Assembly: GCF_029931775.1 (NCBI RefSeq) | Contig: NC_079315.1 | Span: 111,658,274 to 111,722,273 of the forward strand | DNA length: 64,000 nucleotides | Source: Euleptes europaea | Lineage: Eukaryota > Chordata > Lepidosauria > Squamata > Sphaerodactylidae | Direction: 5' to 3' | Shown: one piece after another, positions 1 to 9,266 of the stretch | Position numbering within the stretch: position 1 is the first letter of the stretch | How the letters are laid out: each line of letters begins with the position of its first letter | Notes under the pieces: generated by a model | What the model saw: the letters and a program-made list of their open reading frames with translations, nothing else | What the model was told of the DNA's origin: nothing | Database searches by the model: none | Translations under genes and position numbers: made by a program

Positions 1-401
1 AATAACCAACTCAGTAAAACAGCAGCTCAATAAAGCACCCAAACACTAACAGGGAAGGTGAAATGAACTTTCCTAGAAGGCATCCTCTTGGTGCTACAGC
101 CTGTGTAACTACTTACTAGGGAATTACAAATATGCCTTTCCAGGAGGATGTGGAAGTCCCATTGGCTGGGATAATTAAAGAACAGGCCACTTGTATGTAT
201 CTGACCTTGGTCAAAAGATCTGCAGTGCCCAGAGGCAAACCCATTCCATTCTTAGCTGCGTGCCATTTCCTTTCCCCTTAGCTGCAAGGTCCATGGGTCA
301 AGGATAATGGTGTCCCTCATGGGGTTTTTGTCCCAACCCCACAAATATACCAAAGCCCTAGGCTTCTGGTCTGATGACTGCCCCTTCATCCTACAAGCAG
401 A
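1..401. other. Single-copy stretch, no recognised feature
   Basis: I see no repeat family, exon-like frame or RNA gene here. The short open frames on both strands have no recognisable domain. Confidence 0.4.
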
Positions 402-626
402 ACATAAGAAAAGCCATCCTGGATCAGACCAGGGCCCATCAAGTCCAGCAGTCTGTTCACACAGTGCCTCTAGGAAGCCCACAAACAAGACGACTGCAGC
501 AGCATTATCCTGCCTCTGTTCCACAGCACCTCATATAATAGGCATGCTCCTCTGAGGCTAGAGAGAATAGGTATGCATCATGACTAGTATTCAGTTTGAC
601 TAGTAGCCATGGATAGCCCCATCCTC
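402..626 (-). mobile_element. CR1-2 LINE 3' end
   Basis: Read on the minus strand this is the 3' untranslated end of the CR1-2 family, ending in the repeated GTTCTTATG-type terminus at about 402. The same tail occurs at 627-950, 7001-7184, 33300-33487, 39580-39778 and 58440-58632. Only the last 225 bp are present, as usual for 5'-truncated LINE copies. Confidence 0.85.
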
Positions 627-950
627 CATAAGAACATACGATAAGCCATGCTGGATCAGACCAGGGCCCGTCAAGTCCAGCAGTCTGTTCACACAGTGGC
701 CACCCAGGTGCCTCTAGGAAGCCCACAAGACAAGTGCAGCAACATTATCCTGCCTGTGTTCCACAGCACCTAATATAATAGGCAGGCTCCTCTGATCCTG
801 GAGAGAATAGGTATGCATCATGACTAGTATCCATTTTGACTAGCAGCCATGGATAGCCCTCTCCTCCATGAACATATCCACTCCCCTCTTAAAGCCTTCC
901 AAGTTGGCAGCCATCACCACATCCTGGGGCAGGGAGTTCCACAATTTAAC
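627..950 (-). mobile_element. CR1-2 LINE 3' end, second copy
   Basis: A second minus-strand CR1-2 3' end directly abuts the first, so two independent or tandem tails lie head to tail. It reaches further 5' and includes the last codons of the reverse transcriptase frame around 850-950. The following 951-1037 may be a decayed CR1-1 piece. Confidence 0.85.
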
Positions 951-1112
951 ATCTTCAACAGCCTCCTAAAGATTGAAAGTGAGGGGGGCCCACGCACCTC
1001 CCTGGGAAGGTTGTCTACTATTTTGTCGTGCTCACCTAGGCTTTATTTATTTATTTAAAACATTTATTAGCCACCTTTCTTTCTTATGGAGCGCAAAGTG
1101 GCTTACAGCATA

Positions 1113-1351
1113 GAAGAATAGGTTTTTATACCCCGCTTTTCTCTACCCTACGGAGTCTCAGTGCAGCTTACAAACACATTGCCTTCCCCTCCCCGCAACA
1201 GGCACATGGTGAGACAGGTGGGACTGAGAGAGTTCGGAGAGAACTGTGACTGACCCAAGGTCACCCAGCAGGCTTCATGTGGAGGAGTGGTGAATCAAAC
1301 CTGTTTCTCCAGATTAGAGTCTGCTGCTCTTAACCACTGCACCATGCTGGC
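1113..1351 (-). mobile_element. SINE-A, minus strand
   Basis: The minus strand reads a tRNA-like head with a box A-like TGGTGTAGTGG-type motif (here TGGTGCAGTGG) and a box B-like GTTTGATTC-type motif, followed by the shared SINE-A body. The 3' tail begins near 1113. The preceding 1050-1112 resembles a decayed SINE or LINE tail. Confidence 0.8.
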
Positions 1352-1438
1352 ATAGATAAAACATATCAAATAAAACACATTAAAAACATAAAACCAAGAT
1401 TTGAAATCACAATTCAGGACTGCTGAGTCCCTCTCACT

Positions 1439-1584
1439 TAGGGTTGCCAGGTCCCTCTTTGCCACCGGTGGGAGGTTTTTGGGGCAGAGCCTGAGCAGGG
1501 CGGGGTTTGGGGAGGGGAGGGACTTCAATGCCATAGAGTCCAATTGCCAAAGCGGCCATTTTCTCCAGGGGAACTTATCTCTGG
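1439..1584 (-). mobile_element. MITE-A, truncated
   Basis: Starts with TAGGGTTGCCA and runs through the GGTGGGAGGTTTTTGGGG block to the GAACTTATCTCTGG block, then stops. About 60 bp of the other terminus are missing. Confidence 0.8.
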
Positions 1585-2181
1585 GGCCTAACGCACTCAG
1601 TATATACTACGTTTTAAAAAATGTGTTATCCAGGTTAGATCCCACCTCAGACCTCCCATTTTGGCTTGGAAATGCTTTGGAAGCGCCAGACATTTGTTTT
1701 TCCCTCAAACGCCTATACCACGATGTATTTCATTATGTCGTTTCAAAACCGGCAATCCAAGGGGTGCATTCAGTTACATACGCTATTCAGTTCTCCTCCC
1801 CTCTTTTTGCAACACCCAATGAAAAGCCTTTCTCCTCCCATCCCACCTTCCCCCTCCCCTCCTGTTTGCATCTACCAATCATTATTGTTACTTAACCCCC
1901 CCCCCCATAAGTGCCTGTGGTCTTACAAAGGAACATGGGAACATTGGAACATTAGACCAACCATTTTTATTTGTGCAGGGTCCCAATCAAACATTTCCCT
2001 CATGTGGAATGTCCTTGAAGTGGATTTTGTAAACGGTTCATGGGCTTGAGGGGGAAGGAATGCAGAGGAGGGTGAGGGCTGGAAAAGTAGCAACATTGCT
2101 GCGAGCAGCAGATGGGGGAGGGGGAAGCAGCAGGAGGAGGAAGGGAGAGAGACTGAGGGATAGAGAGAGTGCCCGCGCGCG

Positions 2182-2183
<2 letters not shown>
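1585..2183. other. Single-copy stretch, no recognised feature
   Basis: Contains homopolymer C runs near 1897 and GA-rich sequence at 2100-2170. A 127-codon open frame at 1666-2049 has no recognisable domain and is not convincing as an exon. Confidence 0.35.

Positions 2184-2212
<29 letters not shown>
2184..2212. repeat. CA dinucleotide microsatellite
   Basis: About 14 CA units, preceded by a short CG-rich alternating tract at 2172-2182. Alternating purine-pyrimidine DNA of this kind can adopt Z-form. Confidence 0.95.
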
Positions 2213-2216
<4 letters not shown>

Positions 2217-2751
2217 GGGCTCTTCAGGGACCACTATATCATAAATTAGTACATAATACTAATTAACAAATAATAATTAACATGAATATGCTAGCAATTG
2301 GCTTAAACAAGGGAGAAAATAGAGAGAAGATAGAGCATCATACTCACACGCTGGCTGTTATTAACATTCTCTGCGTTGGCAATTTACCAAAGATACTGGG
2401 GGTTGGCAACCCTTCGCTCACTCCCCACCAGTTAGTTACCTGGCAATCCTAGTGGTAACCCTGATCATGGGAGAGGGCTCCAGAGTGGAGCATTTTCTTG
2501 CTGGTGTTCTTGATTAATTTGTTTCTCTTACTCTGTGTAGGTGGGACAATAATACATAACTGCTTAAATTTAATGGAAAAAACTGAATGGCCATAAATAT
2601 TTGTGGCTTCAGTTTGCACAGGAGCAGGGTAAACAATTTTTGAGTTGAAAGAACGAGCCAGTCAAATTCAGTTACATTCTTACTACTCACCACAATTCAG
2701 ACAGCCAAGGTTCTTGAGAGGGACCTCCAAGAAAAATCAGAACGTTCATAT
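2213..2751. other. Single-copy stretch
   Basis: AT-rich at 2240-2300. No gene or assignable repeat. The part just left of the U2 fragment (about 2600-2751) may be the 3' part of the same chimeric insertion read on the minus strand. Confidence 0.3.
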
Positions 2752-2792
2752 AGATACTACGCTTGATCTTAGCCAAAAGGCCGAGAAGCGAT
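2752..2792 (-). pseudogene. U2 snRNA 5' fragment (retro-pseudogene or SINE head)
   Basis: The minus strand from 2792 down to 2752 matches vertebrate U2 snRNA nucleotides 1-41 with one mismatch, at U2 position 32. This includes the first stem-loop and the branch-point recognition sequence GTAGTA. Homology stops abruptly after nucleotide 41, and the Sm site and the 3' stem-loops are absent, so it is not a functional U2 gene. A LINE template-switch chimera or a SINE with an snRNA-derived head are both possible. Confidence 0.8.
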
Positions 2793-2990
2793 ATAATAAA
2801 GGGCCTTTAGGTATTCAAAATCCAGAGTATTTAGGATTTTAAAGTTTCAAACCAGCACTTTAAAGGAAGTCCAGAAAACAGCTGGGTGCCAATAAAACTG
2901 CTGTAAACATTTATTGCAGTCTGCCTGCACTGCATTCTAAAACATGATTTCTTAATATTTTTCGGACACCCCCAATGTAGACAGGCCAAC

Positions 2991-3188
2991 CAGGCTGGGA
3001 AATTCCTGGAGATTTCAGGGTGGAGCCTGGGGAGGATGGAGTTTGAGGAGAGGAGGGAGCTCAGCTGAGATATTATGCCACAAAGACCACTATTCAAAGC
3101 TGCCATTTTCTTGAGGCTACCAACCACCAGTTGGGGCCTGTAGATCTCCCAGAATTACAATGGATCTCCAGACTACAGAGATTAATTC
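2991..3188 (-). mobile_element. MITE-B, minus strand
   Basis: Carries the MITE-B block GGGAAATTCCTGGAGATTTC, then the GGAGCCTGGGGAGG block and the AGATCTCCCAGAATTACAAT block in minus orientation. Both termini are eroded. Confidence 0.7.
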
Positions 3189-3189
3189 C

Positions 3190-3290
3190 TAGGGTTGCTA
3201 GCTCTGGGTTGGGAATTACCTGGAGATTGGTGGTGGTGGGGAGCCTGAGAAGGGCGGGGTTTGGAGAGAGGAGGGACTTAACCTCCATAG
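3190..3290 (-). mobile_element. MITE-B fragment
   Basis: Begins TAGGGTTGCTAGCTCTGGGTT and follows the family for about 100 bp before breaking off. It abuts the previous MITE-B with only a base or two between. Confidence 0.65.
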
Positions 3291-3362
3291 CCAAGTGGGA
3301 GAAACTAACAAGAACCCGACTAACACAATCTCTCTTCCTAAAAAGAGAGATAGAAATTACCT

Positions 3363-3770
3363 AGAATCATAGAGCTGGAAGGGGCCATACAGGCCATCTA
3401 GTTCAACACCCTACTTAATGCAGGATCAGCCTAGAGCATCCCTGGCAAGTGCTTGTCCACCCTCTGCTTAAAGGCTGCCAGTGAGGGGGGGCTCACCACT
3501 TCTCTAGGTAGCTGATTCCACTGTCGAACAACTCTTACCGTAAAAAAATTTCCCCTAATATCCAGCCAGTACCTTTCCTCCCACAATTTAAACCCATCAT
3601 TGCGAGTCCTATCTTCTGCTGCCAACAGGAACAGCTCCCTGCCCTTCTCTAAGTGACAGCCCTTCAAATACTTACAGAGAGCAATCGTGTCCCCCCTCAG
3701 CCTCCTCTTCTCCAGACTAAACATTCCCAACTACCTCAGCCTTTCCTCATAGAGCTTGGTCTCCAGGCCT
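3363..3770 (-). mobile_element. CR1-1 LINE 3' end
   Basis: Reverse complement of a CR1-1 tail. The 3' terminus GAATCAT-type repeat is at 3363, and the minus strand from 3730 encodes the C-terminal end of the reverse transcriptase frame. 5'-truncated. Confidence 0.9.
3431..3730 (-). pseudogene. CR1 ORF2 C-terminal remnant
   Basis: Open for 99 codons with the characteristic CR1 ORF2 end: LEKRRLRGD near the start, KYLKGCH, a DIRGNFFTVRVV block, WNQLPREVV, and FKQRVDKHL at the end. This is the region after the reverse transcriptase domain. Endonuclease and catalytic domains are missing, so it is a dead fragment. Confidence 0.9.
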
Positions 3771-4412
3771 CAGGAGATCAAGTGAGAACATGGTTACTTT
3801 GGTTTGACGTCATGTTCTGCACGGAGAACGTTCAAACATATGAACTTAAGCTATGCCTACAGAACTGAAAATCCTTTGTGAGTGCTGCAATACCACATTG
3901 CGACATCCAAATGTATTTTTCAGTCCTCTAAATCTGCTGTTCTCATTCAAAGAGTTGGAAAAAGAACAAGACAATGAAGGAAGAAGGGTGTTTTCTTCCC
4001 ATGGCGCCGGAATTGTCTTTTCAAGAATCCTTTTTAATCACTGCTCTCTCTGAACTTCCTTCCAAGTTTAGCAACATGAATTAAACCCACCATTCCCTGA
4101 CCTTAGCCGAAACAAGGAAGCGTAAATGATTTCCTTTTACACTCGCTGTGGTTGATTGGATTTTTGTGCGCGCCGTAGCGAATATGAAGGCGAAGAGAAT
4201 ATGAAAAGTCTTGCGAGGGGAGGGGAGGAAATGTGTCGCTTGATACAAATACATTTAAACGACAACTTGTTTTATTTTTAATTCTCATTTTTGAAAGGAA
4301 TTTACTTTGAAAAGCCGGCATATTTTGGAAGATGCAATGGAAGTGTCCTGCCCTGGTTTGTTCAGCAGCCTTATGAAGGATTGTTGACAGACAAGCCATC
4401 AAACATTAACTT
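3771..4412. other. Single-copy stretch
   Basis: No repeat or gene recognised. The 4090-4330 part mixes CpGs with AT-rich motifs and could be regulatory, but nothing decides this. Confidence 0.3.
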
Positions 4413-4426
4413 TATATATATATATA
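4413..4426. repeat. Short TA repeat
   Basis: Seven TA units just upstream of the hairpin at 4436-4514. Confidence 0.9.
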
Positions 4427-4435
4427 ACTGCTGCT

Positions 4436-4514
4436 CCAACTGCTGCTCCAAAAGGATCGGGGTGCTTGGGAGACAGCTTGGCCTACAGCCTGATTCTTTT
4501 GGAGCAGCAGTTGG
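4436..4514. other. Perfect stem-loop in single-copy DNA
   Basis: Arms 4436-4454 and 4496-4514 are 19-bp perfect inverted repeats containing CTGCTGCTCC. Pairing extends four more steps inward (4455-4458 with 4492-4495, one G-T), leaving a 33-nt loop. Size and shape are compatible with a pre-miRNA-like RNA hairpin. Without conservation or expression data this is only a structural call. Confidence 0.6.
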
Positions 4515-4888
4515 TGAGAGCCCAGGGTCTCCCATGTACCCGTTGGCTGTGAGACAGAATGTGTCTGCTCTGCTTCTCCCACGAGAGACGTTGCATAAAT
4601 CAAAGGATATTGTTACCCAAGCTGCCAGGAATAAATTTGCTCTTATTTACTACGAAATGTCAAAATGAAGGAGGGGCTTTCAAGATGGGCTTGGGCAAAC
4701 CACTCCCTCCTCAAAGGCGCTGATGCAAATGCCGCCACCTGCGAGGGCGCTGCCTTGATAAACCGGTGCCAGACTACCTTCTGGGGAGAGAGATATTTTA
4801 AACGAAAGGTCTCCTGGAGTATAAGGTCCACATTTTTAAAAATGAAGCATTCAGGAGCCGTGGTTTGTGAAATAAACAGCTGTCATTA
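4515..4888. other. Single-copy stretch
   Basis: No gene or repeat recognised. Short open frames at 4291-4668 and 4665-4889 have no recognised domain. Confidence 0.3.
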
Positions 4889-5293
4889 AGAGAGCCAGCG
4901 TGGTGTAGTGGTTAAGAGAGGTGGTTTGGAGCGGTGGACTCTGATCTGGAGAACTGGGTTTGATTCCCCACTCCTCCACATGAAGCCAGCTGCTGTTTGT
5001 TGGCAGTGGCTACATGAGTTCACTTGTATACTGATCTTATTCCTTTTGTTAATTCCCTGTACCTGTTTTTGTGCTGGTCGTGGACTGTAATAAAGTTTTA
5101 ATGTAATGAAGCCAGCTGGGTGACCCTGGGCAAGTTACAGCTCTGACAGAGCTTTCTCAGCCCCACTTACCTCACAGGGTGTCTGTTGCGGGGAGGGGAA
5201 GGGGATTGTAAGCTGGTTTGATTCTTCCTTAAGTGGTAGAGAAAGTCGGCATATAAAAACCAACTCCTCCTCCTCCTCCTCCTCCTTCTTCTT
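4889..5293 (+). mobile_element. SINE-A1, split by a LINE tail
   Basis: tRNA-like head with box A-like TGGTGTAGTGG and box B-like GGTTTGATTCC at 4900-4970, body resuming at 5106, then the A1 tail GTCGGCATATAAAAACCAAC and a TCC/TTC tail at 5267-5293. The element is interrupted at 4993-5105. Confidence 0.9.
4993..5105 (+). mobile_element. LINE 3' end inserted in SINE-A
   Basis: A 113-bp insert flanked by a 13-bp target-site duplication, ATGAAGCCAGCTG at 4980-4992 and 5106-5118. It ends with the polyadenylation signal AATAAA and an A/T-rich tip. The long duplication and 5' truncation fit LINE-type target-primed insertion. The LINE family is not identified. Confidence 0.8.
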
Positions 5294-5637
5294 ATAAAAC
5301 ATATTATGTACGCATAAACCTTCATGAACCAATAGAACGATTTTGTATGAGCCTGGGTATGTATTATTAGATGTATTCCAAGTGGACTTTGTGCCTTTGT
5401 TACCAGAATGTTACTAAAATATGTTTTGAATTGTAAAAGCACACATCCAAGAAATACAGTTTTAATAATTCTTTCTGGAACAGGCTGGCATTGCATTCGA
5501 AGTGTGCATATAATTATAAACCAAAAAAGACAGATAGGCACAAAGTCCACTTGGAATACATCTAATAATACATACCCAGGCTGATTCAAAATCGTTCTAT
5601 TTCTAATGAAGGTTTATGTGTGCATAATGTGTTTTAT
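5294..5637. repeat. Inverted repeat, ~103-bp arms
   Basis: Left arm 5294-5396 and right arm 5536-5637 are reverse complements with a few differences and a ~140-bp spacer. Both contain the block TGTATTCCAAGTGGACTTTG or its complement. Layout resembles a smaller version of the 24.3-25.2 kb palindrome. Family unassigned; PLE-like is a guess. Confidence 0.75.
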
Positions 5638-5872
5638 TAGATCACTAAAGAAAACCTGGAGCTCCAAACGTGTTTGGCATGCCATTTTAGATTGTCAACC
5701 CTGTATTGGTTGCCATAAGGGCTTGTTTTTTAATATATGCATAAGTGTGTTGTAATAAATATATTTCATTGTTTAATTGAATTTTATTTCTCCCAACCTT
5801 TTGGGTACCCAACTTTGTTTTCAGGTCGGATCATTTCCCCCTCTGTTTTGTCCAGTTGTATTTAGGGTCGCC

Positions 5873-6018
5873 AATTCCAGGTTGAGAAATTCCTGGGAGA
5901 TTTGGGGGCAGAGACCAAGGAGGGTGGAGCTTGTGGAGGGGAGGAACCTCAATAGGGTGTAATGCCACAGACTCCACCCTCTGAAGCTGCCATTTTCTCC
6001 AGGGGAACGAATCTCTCT
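5873..6018 (-). mobile_element. MITE-B, minus strand, truncated
   Basis: Starts TAGGGTCGCCAATTCCAGG and runs to the GGGGAACGAATCTCTCT block. The right third is replaced by the 5' 29 bp of a MITE-A (6019-6047), which breaks off at the PLE-like repeat. Confidence 0.7.
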
Positions 6019-6047
6019 AGTCGGGTTGCCAGCCTCCAGGTAATTGC

Positions 6048-6545
6048 TAAGAAGAACCAGTACTAAGCCAATATATACTCAATAGAATTCAATGAGCAAC
6101 AATTTGTGTATTTCAACAATTATACGACAATACAAACATCGTAACAGTAATGTGAATGTGCAAACAAAAGTTTTTCAACAACATAAGCAAAGACCACACA
6201 AAACAACAACACAAAACAACAGCAGTCCACAAGGGAGGACGGAGAAGTCCACTAGCAAGGGGCTTGTGAGCCTCAAACAATGAACAGTCTCAGTTGGACC
6301 ACAAATTGCAAATCCACGTATCAAACGTTTGAAATATGCAAGAACGTGGCACAAAGTGCCCAACGAAGCTCAGAGTGGAGCCCGGGAACGCCTTCCGGCT
6401 GTATAGCGTTTTCACCAATATACATTGGCTTCTTCAGCCAGCATTAAATCTCTTTAGCAGTCACAGTGGAACCCGCAAAATTCATGTAGCTAAAAATAGC
6501 TCAGTCTTTAATGTTTTATCTGGAGACTGTGGCAAACATTACCTC
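6048..6545 (-). mobile_element. PLE-like repeat with hammerhead-like motif
   Basis: AT-rich 5' side on the plus strand, then a structured block at 6382-6441. The same architecture (CTGAAGAA, hairpin, GAAA on the minus strand) recurs at 17.5 kb and in both arms at 24.3-25.2 kb. Compact type I hammerhead motifs are known in Penelope-like elements, which is the basis of the suggested family. No reverse transcriptase is visible, so assignment is inferred and boundaries are approximate. Confidence 0.5.
6382..6441 (-). ncRNA. Hammerhead-ribozyme-like fold (type I)
   Basis: On the minus strand: stem I GCUGG against CCGGG (four pairs, one U-G); core CUGAAGA plus one extra A; stem II GCCAAU/AUUGGU (six pairs, terminal G-U) with loop GUAU; core GAA; stem III AACGCU/GGCGUU (six pairs, one U-G); cleavage triplet UUC immediately before stem I. 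The extra A after CUGAAGA departs from the canonical core and may reduce activity. Fold derived by hand. Confidence 0.55.
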
Positions 6546-6665
6546 ACAGGGTGACCTTGGCCTAGTCACACTCTCTCAACCTCACCTACCTCACAGGGTG
6601 ACTGTTGTGGGGAGGGGGAGGGAAGGTGAAAGTCGGCATATAAAAACCAACTTCTTCTCTTCCTT
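6546..6665 (+). mobile_element. SINE-A1 3' part
   Basis: Contains CACAGGGTGACTGTTGTGGG, then GTCGGCATATAAAAACCAAC and a CTTCTTC tail. The tRNA head is missing. Confidence 0.85.
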
Positions 6666-7000
6666 CTTCCAATCCATGCTTACCAAGCTAGAGAGAGACT
6701 GCTTTCCAAAATGTTTGTTTAGAGTTTTAATTTTTTCTCCTCCGTCCCTTTACTTATTTTACCTCAGTAGAAACGAGACACCAGAGGCTTTTTTCAAGTT
6801 AACAACCAAGTAACAGAGATTTATAAGACACTGCACAAGGGATAAACTTGGAGGGAAAACGGTATGTAGGGGAGGCGTAGAACCAGAGCTAGATTATAAA
6901 TTTTACTACAGAGAAGTAATGCATATCAATCTTAGATGGCTTAGTTAGTACAGAATTACAGTTCTTAAATTAAGTTCCCAAATTCAGTTCACAGAACTTC
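6666..7000. other. Unassigned stretch
   Basis: No gene found. Together with 7185-8368 it could be an old unrecognised repeat, since a CR1-2 tail sits inside it, but I cannot name one. Confidence 0.25.
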
Positions 7001-7184
7001 CTAGTATCAGAGGAGCATGCCTATTATTTTGGGTGCGGTGGAGCACAGGCAGGATGGTGCTGCTGCAGTCGTCTTGTTTGGGGGCTTCCTAGAGGCACCT
7101 AGTTGGCCACTGTGTGAACAGACTGCTGGACTTGATGGGCCTTGGGCTGATCCAGCATGGCCGTTCCTATGTTCTTATGTTCTA
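7001..7184 (+). mobile_element. CR1-2 LINE 3' end
   Basis: Starts CTAGTATCAGAGGAGCATGC and ends with the CR1-2 terminus CTATGTTCTTATGTTC. 5'-truncated, with no coding part left. Confidence 0.9.
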
Positions 7185-8368
7185 TAGATGTTCCTATTCA
7201 GACTCTGCTGCCTAGCTAACAGGGAAGTATGGTGATTATACAATCTCTCCCCCCCCCCAGAGAACAAAGAAGTATGGAGATTGTTCCTCAAATCTCTCTT
7301 CCAGTTCTCTCTATAGATCTACCTCCACTTTTGTGGCAGTAATCCCCTAACAAAACCCCGTATTCGGAATATCTCCTTCCCAGAGTCTATTCTCTTTCAG
7401 TGACCTAAGAAAGGGTCCCTTTCCCTCCCAATCTCTGCTTGTCAATCCACAGGAGTTGTTTCACAACCGCTTAGGCAAAACTGAACCCTCAGGTTCCCAG
7501 AGTCAAAAACAGCTACTGAACATTCACATTACCAAAAAAAACCAGACACCCTGTCTTTAGAAAAGAGAGAGTGAGCTCCTTAGCTCTGTCCACTCCGTGC
7601 CAGTTCATTTTCTGAGATTAACTCTTTGTTCTTCACACACCTCTCTAAGCCCACTGGCTTCAATGGATTTACAAGGATATAACACTGTTTAGGGTGGCAC
7701 TGTAAAACTGCTTAGGTTTGGCTGAGTCACACGCTCAGGTCCCAAAAGCTATTTGGGCAGACAGAACTAGCCATGCGGCTCTTGGTATCCCAGTTGTCAT
7801 CATTGGCTTAGCGTAGCTTAACTGCCAAAATAAAATCCTTCCCCTCTCAAATCAACTTACACGAAGAAATTAAGTTAGTCTCTAAAACAACTCTGAATAA
7901 ATTCCCAGAGAGTTCAAAGCCACAACAGTATTATTAGCTGCAGCTGGAAAAATAATTCATTAGGATTCTTATTTCATTATAAATTTGTAATTAAATGACT
8001 GCTGAAACCCACTTTTCCCCGGCAAGCAAAAGCAAAGGGAGACAGAGTTACACAAGAATTAAAGAACCTGGTTTGTGAATTAGTAAAAAAACCCCAAAAA
8101 ACAAAAAAAAACCACCCTCATTTCTTGTAGCCCAGTTCTGTGTGCCTCTTTTAAAGATTCCCTTTAATGCTCACTATGACTTCTGAGAGGGGCTTCTTCA
8201 GCGAGCGATTTCTGCACAGCTAGAATTAGACAGGATCTAAGCAGGAAGGGAAGAGCTGATCACAGGGGTCCCAGCTATGGAACCGGCACTCTAGTGCAAA
8301 GAGGCACGCCCATGCTGTGAGGAAGACCCAAACGATCAATCCACCCACCCTTGCAGGAGGTTATTCAT
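7185..8368. other. Unassigned stretch
   Basis: No open frame over 60 codons, no recognised repeat or RNA gene. 7950-8000 has AT-rich homeodomain-type motifs. Confidence 0.3.
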
Positions 8369-8582
8369 GAATCATAGAATCATACAGTTGGAAGGGGCCA
8401 TCAAGTCCAACCCCCCTGCTCAATGCAGGATCAGCCTAGAGCATCCCCGACAAGTGTTCATCCAGTTGCTGCTTGAAGACTGCCAGAGAGGGAGAGCTCA
8501 CCGCCTCCCTAGGCAGCCGATTCCACTGCTGAACTATTCTTACTGTAAACAAACAAATAAAAAAAAGATCCTAATATCCAGC
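8369..8582 (-). mobile_element. CR1-1 LINE 3' end
   Basis: Minus-strand CR1-1 tail with the doubled ATCATAGAATCATA terminus at its left and the eroded C-terminal ORF2 codons towards 8580. Confidence 0.85.
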
Positions 8583-8583
8583 C

Positions 8584-8679
8584 TAGGGTTGCCAGTTCCG
8601 GGTTGGGAAATACCTGGAGATTTTTGGGGCGGAGCTTGTGGAGGGCAGGGTTTGGGGAGGGGAGGGACCTCAATGTCAT
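8584..8679 (-). mobile_element. MITE-B fragment
   Basis: Begins TAGGGTTGCCAGTTCCGGG and contains GGGAAATACCTGGAGATTTT, then is cut by the next SINE. Confidence 0.75.
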
Positions 8680-8892
8680 AGCTTGGTGTAGTGGTTAGGA
8701 GCGGTGGTTTGGAGTGGTGGAATCTGATCTGGAGAACCGGGTTTGATTCCCCACTCCTCCATATGAGCAGCGGAGGCTAATCTGGTACACTGGATTTGTT
8801 TCCCCAGTCCTACGCATGAAGCCAGCTGGGTGACCTTGGGCTAGTCACACTCTTTCAGCCCCACCTACCTCACAGGGTGTCTGTTGTGGGGA
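8680..8892 (+). mobile_element. SINE-A, 3' truncated
   Basis: tRNA-like box A-like and box B-like motifs at 8682-8755, then the SINE-A body to CACAGGGTGTCTGTTGTGGG. The tail is absent where a MITE-A begins. Confidence 0.85.
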
Positions 8893-9096
8893 CACCTCCA
8901 CCTCCAGGTAGTAGCTAGATGTCTCTTGCTATTACAACAGATCTCCTGCTGATAGAGATCAGTTCACCTGAAGAAAATGGCCAATTTGGCCATTGGACTC
9001 CATGGCATTGAGTCCCTCCTCTCCCCAAACCCTGCCCTCTTCAGGCTCTGCCCCAAAAACCTCCCGCCGGTGGCAAAGAGGGACCTGGCAACCCTA
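8893..9096 (+). mobile_element. MITE-A, plus strand
   Basis: Nearly complete: CACCTCCAGGTAGTAGCTAG near the start to GACCTGGCAACCCTA at the end. The first terminus is eroded. Confidence 0.85.
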
Positions 9097-9105
9097 GCTA
9101 TCGAC

Positions 9106-9266
9106 CAGGGGAGTCAAACATACAGCCTGCAGGCCAGATCCAGCCCCTTGAGAGCTCTTATCTGACCCACGAGCCAACCAAGACAGCTACCCCCCACATG
9201 GCCTGGCTCGGCCAAGTGGCATCTATGACTTATTCGGCCCTTGGAAGAATTGAGTTCAACACCCTG
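9106..9266 (+). mobile_element. Small hAT-like MITE, different family
   Basis: Termini CAGGGGAGTCAAAC and GTTCAACACCCTG form an imperfect inverted repeat. Flanking 8-mers CTATCGAC and TTATAGAT match at five of eight positions, an eroded hAT-length duplication. The inner GGCCAGATCCAGCC motif is typical of old hAT-derived repeats in vertebrates. Confidence 0.6.

Noticed and set aside
1401-1895. 164-codon open frame, plus strand
   Set aside because: Its first half is a MITE-A translation (SLFATGGRFLGQSLSRAGFG appears in many other copies); the rest has no domain.
2752-2792. Functional U2 snRNA gene
   Set aside because: Only the first 41 of about 190 nt are present; the Sm site and 3' stem-loops are missing.
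6666-8368. Old LTR-type element
   Set aside because: A faint resemblance to terminal-repeat sequence near 6780-6840, but no paired ends, coding part or primer site could be recognised.
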